Shown one piece after another: positions 17,210 through 24,689 of a stretch of 35,026 nt of DNA; within the stretch, counting starts at the first letter, position 1; each line of letters starts with the position of its first letter. The notes beneath the pieces were generated by a model that made no database searches, was not told where the DNA came from, and was given only the letters and a program-made list of their open reading frames with translations. Source of the DNA: Pseudomonadota bacterium (GTDB taxonomy: Bacteria > UBA10199 > 2-02-FULL-44-16 > JAAZCA01); the NCBI GenBank assembly GCA_016927275.1, contig JAFGMW010000080.1:1-35026 (forward strand), in the 5' to 3' direction. Made by a program: the position numbers and the translations under genes.

Positions 17210-18449
17210 TTCCCCTCCTTTGTTCGGACGAGCGGCGATCCGCACCCGCGGGATCCCCGCCCGTCGCGCTGACAGCGGTGGCGGTTTTGATGCCGTATGA
17301 TCCGAGCCTCCTGTCCACGTGCTCACAGATGTCGTATCTGGCCTTGCAGAGGACGTTCCGCCGCGCCACGCTTCCGTCCCTGCCGTTGAGATAGGAGTAG
17401 TACGGGCACCCCCCCTTGCAGAGGCTGAGGTAGGCGCAGCGGCTCCTCTCGCAGTCGTTGATCGCGGCCAGCCGTTCGTCTATGAGCCTTTTCAACACCG
17501 GGTTGTCGCAACTTACGAGGTCGCTCATCGCACTTTCCCGTATGTTGCCGAACCTGAAGTCCTCGTACCCCACAAACTTGGGGCACAGCGTAGCGTTTCC
17601 GAGGTCGTCGACGCTCACGAAGTTGGTCAGGCATCGCGCGCCCTGAGAGCACTTGGTGCCGCAGCCCACTCCGGTCAGCAGCTTCATTATCGTCTCGAGC
17701 GATCCCTCCCCGAAGCTGTCGCTGAATTTTTCGAGGAGGTAGTCGAACTGACCCTTGAAATAAGAGGCGACTTCCTCCGGCGTCAGGCCCAGTTCCTCTT
17801 CGGAGACCGGCTTCCCCGGATCGCAGATGTATGTGTTAGTGTGCCAGTGCGGTATTCCGTTGTCCGCATAGAAATCGGCGATCTCCTTGAATCGGCCGGC
17901 CGAGGCCTTTGTGAGGGTGCAGAGCACGCCGCACCAGCCCTGGCGCGCCCTTATGTATTTCTGTGATCTCAGAATGTCATCGAAGGCGCCGGCTGACCTG
18001 CCCGGCCTGTTGAGCTCGTGGAGGTCCCTGGGCCCGTCGATGGTCAGCGAAAGGGTGACCTTGTTATCGATGAGGAAGTCGTAGAGCTCCTCGTCGTATA
18101 TGGCCCCGCTGGTCTGAACGCAGTTGGAGTACGTCTTTCCGTTTCTGGAGTGCCTCCTCTGCAGGGCGAGGACCTTCTCGAAGAAGGGCCTGCCGCCGAG
18201 GAGCGCCTCGCCGCCGGTCCATTCGAAGTCTATATGGCGCTGGCGCACGTCGAAGGCGTCGCTTATCACCTTCTCCAGGAGGTCGTCCGCGATCATCCTG
18301 TTCTCAGGACGATGGTTCGGGTCGCGCGCATAGCAGTACCTGCACCGCAGGACGCATTCACGCGTCACGACGACCATGAGGTTGAGTTTCGTGTTGGATT
18401 GAAGGTGCTCGACGAATTCATCCCTTGTCGTAATATACGCGTCTCTCAT
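17148..18449 (-). CDS. Radical SAM/SPASM domain enzyme
   Basis: The enzyme has 433 residues. The radical SAM cluster motif is CVLRCRYC (Cys32, 36, 39 from the chosen ATG). A GGEAL motif (EWTGGEALLGG) follows. The C-terminal SPASM domain for auxiliary Fe-S clusters is seen in VGCGTKCSQGARC, ATLCPKF, CERSRCAYLSLCKGGCPYYSY and LCKARYDIC. This is the type of peptide-modifying maturases and anaerobic sulfatase-maturating enzymes. No sulfatase is nearby, but a short peptide gene overlaps its 3' end. The last 40 or so residues are low-complexity and may be poorly conserved because of the overlap. ATG at 18449 fits the family's N-terminus (NLMVVVTRECVLRC soon after). It has no clear ribosome binding site, and a GTG at 18506 is an alternative. 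Confidence 0.92.
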   Translation of the reverse strand: MRDAYITTRDEFVEHLQSNTKLNLMVVVTRECVLRCRYCYARDPNHRPENRMIADDLLEKVISDAFDVRQRHIDFEWTGGEALLGGRPFFEKVLALQRRHSRNGKTYSNCVQTSGAIYDEELYDFLIDNKVTLSLTIDGPRDLHELNRPGRSAGAFDDILRSQKYIRARQGWCGVLCTLTKASAGRFKEIADFYADNGIPHWHTNTYICDPGKPVSEEELGLTPEEVASYFKGQFDYLLEKFSDSFGEGSLETIMKLLTGVGCGTKCSQGARCLTNFVSVDDLGNATLCPKFVGYEDFRFGNIRESAMSDLVSCDNPVLKRLIDERLAAINDCERSRCAYLSLCKGGCPYYSYLNGRDGSVARRNVLCKARYDICEHVDRRLGSYGIKTATAVSATGGDPAGADRRSSEQRRGNVHQQAGWGGVGSAREGPCA

Positions 18450-18606
18450 GCCGGTACGAGAAGCAATAATCGTGCCAGCCCAACCATGTGCACATTTTTC
18501 AAGCACTTGAGTTATCGATCACACAACGACGGCAGGAAACTGTTCGCAGATAAATACGATTTCTGGAATATTGTACAAATTATCGAACAAAACGCGCAGG
18601 AAACAA

Positions 18607-18698
18607 CCAGAAACAAGCTGATAGTTACTGGTAGGTGGCTGTCTTATCTCCTGCGGCGGCGGATGGGGACGTGGACGAGGCGCATAGCGCCGATTGCG
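18607..18698 (-). repeat. CTERM 3'-end repeat, copy A (gene remnant)
   Basis: This is almost identical to the 3' end of the CTERM gene at 25569. On the minus strand it encodes SAIGAMRLVHVPIRRRRR then TAA (stop at 18644), followed by about 37 nt of conserved 3' untranslated sequence. No start or upstream coding part remains. It begins 10 nt after the stop of the histidine kinase gene and lies in a different frame from it. Unlike copies B and C, it has no terminator hairpin beyond it. Confidence 0.85.
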
Positions 18699-18707
18699 GA
18701 GAAAAAC

Positions 18708-20447
18708 CTACACCTTCTGTATCACCGAATCCGCGCCGGCGGCCATGGCGGCCCGGCGGATTGTATCGTCGTGAGCAAAGCCGGTGCACATGTGGATTTC
18801 CCGAAGGCCTCGGGTTTTGAGGTGAGCGATCACATCGAGGCCGGTCTTCTCAGAACCCTCGAAATTGTAATCGACGATGGCTGCGTCTGCGGCTGACATA
18901 TCAATGCCGACGCCGCACGCCTTCTCAGGGGAGTCGGCCTCGCCGACTACAGTGCCGCCGCCCTCCTCCACGATCCTGCGCCAGCGCAAACGGATGTCCG
19001 CATCGTCATCGATCAGCAGGAACTTCCGCCCTTCAATTTTTAATTGCGGTTCGTTGCGACATGCCTTCGCCTCGGCCTCGGAGACAACGCAATTCGGGAT
19101 CCGTATCGTGAAAGTCGTGCCCTTTCCGACCTCGCTCTCTACATCTATGGTGCCGCCGTGGGCCTCAACGACCTGCTTGCAATAGCTGAGGCCGAGGCCG
19201 GTACCCTTCTTGCGATCGGTGGAAAAAAAGTTTTCGAAGATGTGAGGGAGATCCTTCTCCCTTATACCACAACCGTTATCCTTGACCAGAATCATGATAT
19301 CCTTTTCGTTGTCCACGTCTACGATCATCTCGATTCTACCTTCACCCCCCTTCACCGCCCTTATGGCATTGTGGATCATGTTGGTGATAACACGTGCCAT
19401 TCTGTACCTATCGATCGACACACAGAGATCGTCTGCAATATCGATATTCAATTTTATAATTTCTTTCTCAATTGTATCTGTCACTTCGAATTTTATACAA
19501 TTCTCATACATCCTCTTGAATAAAACACTTTCCTTCTGTAATTTAATAGCCTTCGCATAATCCACCAAATCATCAGCCATATGTAACAACTTCTCCGCAC
19601 TACGCCTTGCAGCCGCATTATATTCACTCTGATTTTTTCCATCGCCGTTCAATTGCATGTTTAGATATGCCTGCAATACCGCTAACGGCGACCGCATGTC
19701 ATGAGCTATATGAGATGACATTTGGCCGATAGCAGCCATCATAGACTCCTCTTTCCTCCGATCGTGCGCCTTCTTGAACTCATCGATTACCGCCAGAAAG
19801 ACTTCCTTCAAATCGCGCTCTTCCTTGCTCCTAGCAGCCTCCACCTCGCTCCTAGATAGGGCATCGCAGGTGCCATCCCGAATGTAGCTCTTGATCCACT
19901 CTATACAGGCAATAATTGGTCGCATCGCATATCCCACGGCGACGATCAACATGACGACCGCTATTGCAGTGATGGCTGCATAGGAAATGATGATGGATCT
20001 TCGCATGCTGCTCAACTGCATTGCCAGCTCATCAACCGGATACTCGACCACAACTCTCCCGAATACGGCATCGTCATATTTAATCGGCGCAGCTACTGCA
20101 TAGCCGACATCATTGAACACATCGCTCGGATTTTCACACAATCGACGGTCAAATCCATCTATGTTACCCACCACAATTACTTCGCCATTACTGAGACATA
20201 TCGCGGCCCTCTCAACACCCTCATATTGCAGATAAGCGGCCATCTGTACGCGGGCCGAATAATAATCGCCTATCATTACGTCATCTGAAAGCACCCTGGA
20301 CAAGAGATCGCCGGACGCTCTGCGGCTTTCTATGAACCTGTCCTCAATGACATGCCGCTCCCCATGCATGATGAGTGCAGAGACGATTCCGCCCAACAAC
20401 ACAATAATTGCAATTATCCAGGCCGATATCTTGTTTTTTATTGACAT
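18708..20447 (-). CDS. Hybrid sensor histidine kinase with C-terminal receiver
   Basis: The 579-residue inner-membrane protein has TM1 at about residues 9-27, an extracytoplasmic sensor part (28-149) and TM2 at about 150-174. The phosphoacceptor box is SSHIAHDMRSPL (His249). The ATPase domain has NMIHNAIRAV (N box), KDNGCGIRE (G1), FENFFST (F box) and GTGLGLSY (G2). The C-terminal receiver has DDDADIR and the phosphoacceptor Asp526 in IVDYNF, with the conserved Lys in VIQK. No separate regulator with a DNA-binding domain is visible, so the output is unknown. It is AT-richer than its surroundings and follows the second methyltransferase by 44 nt, so it is likely the last gene of that operon. 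Confidence 0.92.
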   Translation of the reverse strand: MSIKNKISAWIIAIIVLLGGIVSALIMHGERHVIEDRFIESRRASGDLLSRVLSDDVMIGDYYSARVQMAAYLQYEGVERAAICLSNGEVIVVGNIDGFDRRLCENPSDVFNDVGYAVAAPIKYDDAVFGRVVVEYPVDELAMQLSSMRRSIIISYAAITAIAVVMLIVAVGYAMRPIIACIEWIKSYIRDGTCDALSRSEVEAARSKEERDLKEVFLAVIDEFKKAHDRRKEESMMAAIGQMSSHIAHDMRSPLAVLQAYLNMQLNGDGKNQSEYNAAARRSAEKLLHMADDLVDYAKAIKLQKESVLFKRMYENCIKFEVTDTIEKEIIKLNIDIADDLCVSIDRYRMARVITNMIHNAIRAVKGGEGRIEMIVDVDNEKDIMILVKDNGCGIREKDLPHIFENFFSTDRKKGTGLGLSYCKQVVEAHGGTIDVESEVGKGTTFTIRIPNCVVSEAEAKACRNEPQLKIEGRKFLLIDDDADIRLRWRRIVEEGGGTVVGEADSPEKACGVGIDMSAADAAIVDYNFEGSEKTGLDVIAHLKTRGLREIHMCTGFAHDDTIRRAAMAAGADSVIQKV

Positions 20448-20491
20448 AGCGGGTCACGGCCGGCAACGGCGCGCTCTCCCTCCCTCTGAGT

Positions 20492-21142
20492 TTATTTCGA
20501 AATCAAATAATAATCGTACCTAATCCATCCACCCTTTAACCTGTAGGCATTATGGGTGTCGGACGCCAACAGGCGTCCGCCAAGATCGGCGATCAACTTC
20601 CTGACCCAGGATGCGCTGTAGCGCCTTGAAAAAAAACCTCTCTCGTCGTGCACATAAATATATTTGCCTTGCAGGGATGAACCCTCATCATACTTGTCGG
20701 TTGAAAAGAGCATCATCCCACCATTCTTAAGGACTCTCAGCATCTCAGCCAGGGTAAATCTGAGGTCCCTGCAAAATTCCAGGGCGCTGACGCATACGAC
20801 ATAGTCGAAAACCTCATCAAGGAATGGGAACGGACAGTCAAAATCCTGCAGGATGCCAAGGACATGGTTACGCCGCCTACTCCTGGCAACATCAAGCAAC
20901 CTGACGGAGATGTCTGTCGAGACGATAGAGACCTTATCGGGATCCAGCAACGACGTGGACAGCCCGTCGCCTCCCGCGACGTCCAGCAGCAGCGTGTTCG
21001 GCCTAATGTACCGCTCAAGATACTTCTTCACAATCCAATCGTATTCGCCACCCATGCTACGAACGTGCCGTTCAAAATCTTCCCCATACTTGTCATATCT
21101 CTCCCTTACCACCGCCTTGTTGATTTCCATTTCTTTTTCCAT
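20492..21142 (-). CDS. Class I SAM-dependent methyltransferase
   Basis: The protein has 216 residues. The SAM-binding motif I is LLLDVAGGDGLSTSLL, motif II is STDISVRLLDVARSR, and FDYVVCVSALEFCRD plus EMLRVLKNGGMMLFST match the Methyltransf_11 pattern. The acceptor substrate is not predictable. It starts 3 nt after the solute-binding protein's stop, and AAAGGAT lies inside the end of that gene, so the two are translationally linked. Codon use and GC are low compared with genes outside 18.7-23.5 kb. Confidence 0.85.
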   Translation of the reverse strand: MEKEMEINKAVVRERYDKYGEDFERHVRSMGGEYDWIVKKYLERYIRPNTLLLDVAGGDGLSTSLLDPDKVSIVSTDISVRLLDVARSRRRNHVLGILQDFDCPFPFLDEVFDYVVCVSALEFCRDLRFTLAEMLRVLKNGGMMLFSTDKYDEGSSLQGKYIYVHDERGFFSRRYSASWVRKLIADLGGRLLASDTHNAYRLKGGWIRYDYYLISK

Positions 21143-21145
21143 GCG

Positions 21146-22651
21146 TTAATCCTTTTTACGAATACTTATGTCGGACAGATCGATATTCCATATCCCCTGA
21201 CCGTTGGGGCTTATACCATCTAGTTTTGGATTCACCGCCAAAGCGACGTTCGTGGAGAATAGCGGCACGACTACCGGATCGCGGCCGAGTTCTTTGTTGA
21301 CCGACGAGTACAGATGAATACGATCCCTGCTGTTTTCCAGCACACGCGATAGCTCCAACAGCTTGTCCACCAGGCGATTGTTGTATCTCATGAAGTTAAA
21401 CTGACCACTTGAATGGAGGAACGGGAAGTAGTAGGCATCAGGATCAGGATAATCGCCCAAGTATCGAACATATGCTACGTCAAATCTATTGTGGTACAGC
21501 CTGGCTATGTAGATCTCGTGCTCGCACATATCCAGGCGGACCCCGATCCCCTTCTTCCTCCATGCATCCATGATGCTGTCTATGACCACAGGATCCCTCT
21601 CATAGATTTTTCTGGATATCAAAAAGCGCAAGTCCCGTTCCCGGCCCCGCCCGCGCTTTCCCGAACCTGTCCCTCTGTCAATTGAGAGCTTCTTCCATCC
21701 GGGAATATCCATGGGTATCAGCGCATCGACGGGCCTGACCCCGATCATATGCGAAACACGAGTAAGCCCTTTGTTGTCGGTGCTGTGCAGCAAAAATACG
21801 CGTTCATCATCCCGCATCGTGCCATAGTTCATGACCAGCACGTCTACCGCATAATTAGGAAACCTTATGACGGTGCTCCCGCTCCTGCGGTATCTCGCAA
21901 CTTCATCCTCCAGTTGAAGTTGGACTAAAGCCATACCACTACTGTCATACACTGCCTCGCTTAAACTCCCGTTGTCGTTCTTGATGAATCTGATCTTTTT
22001 GAAATGCGCGCGTCTGCCGTTCACATTTGATTCATTGGCGACTAGGACAAGCGAATTGTCAGAATGGCTTCCGACGCGATACGGACCTGTGCCAATAAAT
22101 TGGCCGTCTAACTTGAAACCGATCTTGGCTAACGGACTCGCCAGGCACATAAGCAGGATGTTGGAGGGCTCGACAAGTCTAATCTCGAATATGTTCCCTG
22201 AAGCGGACAGCCCGGATACAACCGGCGACCGGCCCTCCAGATAATCGTCCAGCCCCTCCACGTTTCCTACGATCCACCTCCTGTCCGGATGTTTTCTGAG
22301 CATACCTTCGTAATAATGCTTCACAGCATCTCCAGATACGATCCTACCCGAGGAATCTCTAACATCGTCATTCAGGTGAAATACGTAATGTTTTCTGTCC
22401 ATGCTTATAGTCCACCGTTTTGCTATGTCCGGCATCACTTTCAAATCCTTGTCGAGTTTGACCAAGCCTTCAAATACCTGGTTGATCACTAGGGCGCTAG
22501 TGAGATCCCTTACGCCATCGGGCGTCAGTTCGATATCAAGGTTTACAACGTCGATCACAAGCTCGTAGGATTCAGAATGAGCGTAAGTCGACGCAGAAAA
22601 CAAGACCAGCGCAAGCAGAGATAGGATCAATTTTCTCGTTATGATATTCAT
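21146..22651 (-). CDS. Family 5 extracellular solute-binding protein (peptide/nickel type)
   Basis: The protein has 501 residues with a cleavable signal peptide (KLILSLLALVLFSASTYAHS), so it is periplasmic. It shows the SBP_bac_5 pattern: LVINQVFEGLVKLDKDLKVMPDIAKRW, VFHLNDDVRDSSGRIVSGDAVKHYYE, FIGTGPYRV, and YLGDYPDPDAYYFPFLHSSGQFNFMRYNN. Members bind peptides, nickel complexes or metallophores for ABC import. No permease or ATPase gene is in the window, so it may act with transporters elsewhere or as a sensor partner for the histidine kinase downstream. Its ATG overlaps the upstream methyltransferase stop (ATGA), showing translational coupling. Confidence 0.9.
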   Translation of the reverse strand: MNIITRKLILSLLALVLFSASTYAHSESYELVIDVVNLDIELTPDGVRDLTSALVINQVFEGLVKLDKDLKVMPDIAKRWTISMDRKHYVFHLNDDVRDSSGRIVSGDAVKHYYEGMLRKHPDRRWIVGNVEGLDDYLEGRSPVVSGLSASGNIFEIRLVEPSNILLMCLASPLAKIGFKLDGQFIGTGPYRVGSHSDNSLVLVANESNVNGRRAHFKKIRFIKNDNGSLSEAVYDSSGMALVQLQLEDEVARYRRSGSTVIRFPNYAVDVLVMNYGTMRDDERVFLLHSTDNKGLTRVSHMIGVRPVDALIPMDIPGWKKLSIDRGTGSGKRGRGRERDLRFLISRKIYERDPVVIDSIMDAWRKKGIGVRLDMCEHEIYIARLYHNRFDVAYVRYLGDYPDPDAYYFPFLHSSGQFNFMRYNNRLVDKLLELSRVLENSRDRIHLYSSVNKELGRDPVVVPLFSTNVALAVNPKLDGISPNGQGIWNIDLSDISIRKKD

Positions 22652-23403
22652 ACATTTCTCATGACAACCGCAATACTGGCGGAAGCCGGATCCGGACAGC
22701 ACATCTCAACTGGACTGCCAAACATCTCGTCGATCTTAAGACCGAGCTCGTCCGCCACATCCCTGATGAATTTGTAAGTCATGGCACAATGCTCAAAACG
22801 TACCAGCCTCTCCGCGCCAGCGCCATCGTCAGGCAGGAGCTCGATCTCGACTATGAGTTTGTCGTTCTTAACATCCCTCTGGATCCATGTCCTTCTCCTT
22901 CCTGAAAACAGCCCTCCGATATCGACATGCTTCTCGACGGTCATTTCTCTGTGTGAGGAGAAAGAAGCGGCATTGTCTACGTGAAATGCAATGCGCGCCC
23001 TTTCACCCATGACGGAGGCCACTGTCCTTAGAATATCGCTAACATCGCGTTTATTGTGATTCTCCGAGATCACATTGCACGGCATGATGGCCAGACAGGA
23101 ATCTATTTTTCCTTTCACATCTCTTATATCCTTATTGATCAACTCGTACCTCTTCAGCGTCCTGTCATCCGAAGCTCTGTCGAGCACAGACTTCAATTCG
23201 GCAAACATTCCGTCACTTCGTTCAACCCCTATAATTTCGTAATCAGACAGCAGCTCAAGCATCACCCTTCCGGCACCAGGACCTATATATAGGATGGGCT
23301 TGTCGTTCGCGTATCTTCGCGCGGCATATCGCCAGAAAGGCATATCATCCGTATATGTAAAAAAGGCGCGGTAGTAGCGGGCAAACTCGCCGAAGCTATC
23401 CAT
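22648..23403 (-). CDS. SAM-dependent methyltransferase-like protein
   Basis: The protein has 251 residues. The N-terminal half holds a SAM-binding motif (PILYIGPGAGRVMLELL, then EIIGVERSDGMFAEL) and a catalytic-domain motif (KIDSCLAIMPCNVISE). The second half is unusual, with many strands (MTVEKHVDIGGLFSGRRR, IQRDVKNDKLIVEIELL) and a late CC pair (VEMCCPDP). The start MDSFGEF has GAGGAG 7 nt upstream. An in-frame upstream ATG at 23457 lies inside a perfect hairpin and was rejected. It is the first full gene of the AT-rich operon. Confidence 0.8.
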   Translation of the reverse strand: MDSFGEFARYYRAFFTYTDDMPFWRYAARRYANDKPILYIGPGAGRVMLELLSDYEIIGVERSDGMFAELKSVLDRASDDRTLKRYELINKDIRDVKGKIDSCLAIMPCNVISENHNKRDVSDILRTVASVMGERARIAFHVDNAASFSSHREMTVEKHVDIGGLFSGRRRTWIQRDVKNDKLIVEIELLPDDGAGAERLVRFEHCAMTYKFIRDVADELGLKIDEMFGSPVEMCCPDPASASIAVVMRNV

Positions 23404-23422
23404 ACTTCTGCTCCTCAGATGC

Positions 23423-23455
23423 GCATCGGCGGAGGTGTTACACCTCCGCCGATGC
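23423..23455. promoter_or_regulatory. Perfect 15-bp hairpin in operon leader
   Basis: Two exact 15-nt inverted arms (GCATCGGCGGAGGTG and its complement) are separated by 3 nt. On the minus strand there is no T-tract after it, so it is not a simple terminator. It lies between a minute ORF and the first methyltransferase gene. It contains GGAGGTG, a ribosome-binding-site-like sequence that is buried in the stem. Confidence 0.8.
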
Positions 23456-23457
23456 AT

Positions 23458-23520
23458 TCAAGTTAAGCTACAGCCTGTTATTTCCCACTTTCTCTGCATG
23501 GTGTCATAGCTTAACCTCCT
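23458..23520 (-). promoter_or_regulatory. Leader with minute ORF(s) and ribosome-binding-site hairpin
   Basis: An AAAGGAGG site stands 7 nt before ATG at 23507, opening a 9-codon ORF (MTPCRESGK, stop at 23478). A second ATG at 23499 opens a 13-codon ORF (MQRKWEITGCSLT, stop at 23458). The flanks GTTAAGCTA and TAGCTTAAC are a perfect 9-bp inverted repeat enclosing the short ORF. This may be a leader peptide used in attenuation, or a tiny precursor peptide. Neither ORF was recognised. Confidence 0.5.
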
Positions 23521-23890
23521 TTCAGCTAGAATTGATAGATTTTTAACGTTTCTGCATAGAACCTTATGAACGTCAAATAATAAGCTCATAATTATTAATG
23601 ACGTCTCTTTCATGGTTGATTGCAACATTTATACCGGCTTGCCGAAAACGTGGATTCCATTGATTATCGGTGTATTATAGGAAATGTTGCTCATTATTTG
23701 TGTTCAAATTTTCGCAATAATGAACACCGTGTTCATTATTGCGGACACCATATCCTTAATGATTACGAACTGTTAGCACCCCTATCTTGGCTAAAACTCT
23801 TGCGACTGGTCAGAAGCCCCGGCACGTGATCAAGGCTGGCAACTGAATCGGGGCGTATCTGCCATCCGATAGCTTTTTCACTATAAAGCA
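23521..23890. other. AT-rich upstream region of the methyltransferase operon
   Basis: This roughly 370-bp stretch has no credible gene. It holds the 31-bp palindrome at 23713-23743. On the minus strand, TTGACG (about 23568) is a possible -35, but no clean -10 was found at the right distance, so I do not call a promoter. Short open frames here lack ribosome binding sites and family features. Confidence 0.4.
23713..23743. promoter_or_regulatory. 31-bp perfect palindrome, operator-like
   Basis: Arms of 14 nt (CGCAATAATGAACA and its exact complement) surround a 3-nt centre. A further half-site-like copy (TCATTATTTGTGTTCA) lies about 20 bp away at 23691-23706. Size and symmetry are those of a dimeric regulator's binding site. 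The regulator gene is not identifiable in the window. Confidence 0.6.
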
Positions 23891-24547
23891 GGTTAGTGGT
23901 GTAAATGACCTCCTCCCCGGACTGCGCTAGCGCTCCGTCCGGGGTTTCCTGGAAAAGCGTCATGAGAATTCGAAGCCTACCTGTTGCGACAGATCCTGCC
24001 GCCCTTGGTATTCTATATATTTTTTAATTTGCTCCTCGTTGAGCCCGATAGTGAATGAGAAATACCCCACACTCCATATTGATCCGTCCAGATACATGCG
24101 CCGTATAAACTTGAATTTCCTCTTCAACTGCTTGCTCGCTTCAATCTTCAATTCCTGTACTGCCTTCGAGACTGGTATGTTCGGGGGGATCTCAATCTGA
24201 ATGTGGATATGATCTTCATCGATATTCATCGCGATCAAATGGAGCGTGGGGTATTTCTTCATCGCCGAATAGAGGCTCTTCGCAAACTCTCCACGCACGT
24301 AGTCCTTCAGATATTTCCTGCGATATTTCGTCCCCCAAACTATGTGATATTGATGTTGATATACTGAATGCTGCAGGCTTCGAATTCTCATGATTACCCG
24401 TTGCACACGCCTACGGCCTGTGCAACGGCAAAGGAGTCATTCATCCCCGCACTCCGGCGGCTTGCCAAATCCTTTAGATTGCCAGCTCTTCTAGAACGCC
24501 GCCTGCGTGCGGGGTTTCCTGACTTGGCAAAAGGTTAGTGGTGTAAA
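23891..24547 (-). mobile_element. IS200-type insertion sequence
   Basis: A lone Y1 transposase gene (23960-24391) lies between two hairpin ends. The left hairpin has CCCCGGAC (23915-23922) with GTCCGGGG (23937-23944), and the right one CCCCGCAC (24445-24452) with GTGCGGGG (24507-24514). Both are followed by GTTTCCTG. The 15-nt sequence GGTTAGTGGTGTAAA occurs at both outer edges (23891-23905 and 24533-24547). IS200 family elements have subterminal hairpins and no classical inverted ends. The exact outer boundaries are inferred from the shared sequence. Confidence 0.75.
23960..24391 (-). CDS. tnpA: IS200/IS605 family Y1 transposase TnpA
   Basis: The 143-residue enzyme cuts and joins single-stranded DNA. 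Motifs present are YHIVWGTKYRRKYL at the N-terminus, the histidine pair HIHIQIEIP (HUH), and the C-terminal catalytic helix EEQIKKYIEYQG with the probable nucleophile Tyr. The length is normal for the family, so the gene seems intact. The ATG at 24391 is chosen. A GTG at 24406 would add five residues. No TnpB or other cargo gene is associated. The first 17 and last 18 or so bases of the gene region are exact inverted copies of each other (23961-23978 and 24375-24392). Confidence 0.93.
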   Translation of the reverse strand: MRIRSLQHSVYQHQYHIVWGTKYRRKYLKDYVRGEFAKSLYSAMKKYPTLHLIAMNIDEDHIHIQIEIPPNIPVSKAVQELKIEASKQLKRKFKFIRRMYLDGSIWSVGYFSFTIGLNEEQIKKYIEYQGRQDLSQQVGFEFS

Positions 24548-24567
24548 AAGGCCGGGGGTAACCGGCC
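24545..24567 (-). terminator. Terminator beyond CTERM repeat copy B
   Basis: The minus strand has GGCCGG, a short loop and CCGGCC followed by TTTTTAC. It corresponds to the terminator at 25493-25518, so it belongs to the duplicated 3' end. It also ends the HEPN/MNT transcript. Confidence 0.75.
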
Positions 24568-24590
24568 TTTACGGCAAGTACCAGAAACAA

Positions 24591-24689
24591 GCTGATAGTT
24601 ACTGGTAGGTGGCTGTCTTATCTCCTGCGGCGTTTGATGGGGGCGTGGACGAGGCGCATGGCGCCGACGGCCAAGAGGGAGATTAAAAG
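24591..24689 (-). repeat. CTERM 3'-end repeat, copy B (gene remnant)
   Basis: This is a near copy of the CTERM gene's 3' end. It encodes LLISLLAVGAMRLVHAPIK then RRRR and TAA (stop at 24618), plus the conserved downstream sequence. It begins immediately after the stop of the nucleotidyltransferase gene and happens to be in the same frame. Only the last part of a membrane helix and the Arg tail survive, and the upstream part of the gene is missing. Confidence 0.85.

Noticed and set aside
23620-23829. 69-codon open frame on the plus strand
   Set aside because: It overlaps the palindromic operator-like site, has no ribosome binding site and an unusual composition.
23763-23963. 66-codon open frame beside the IS200 transposase
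   Set aside because: It runs through the IS hairpin end, has no ribosome binding site and no recognisable sequence.
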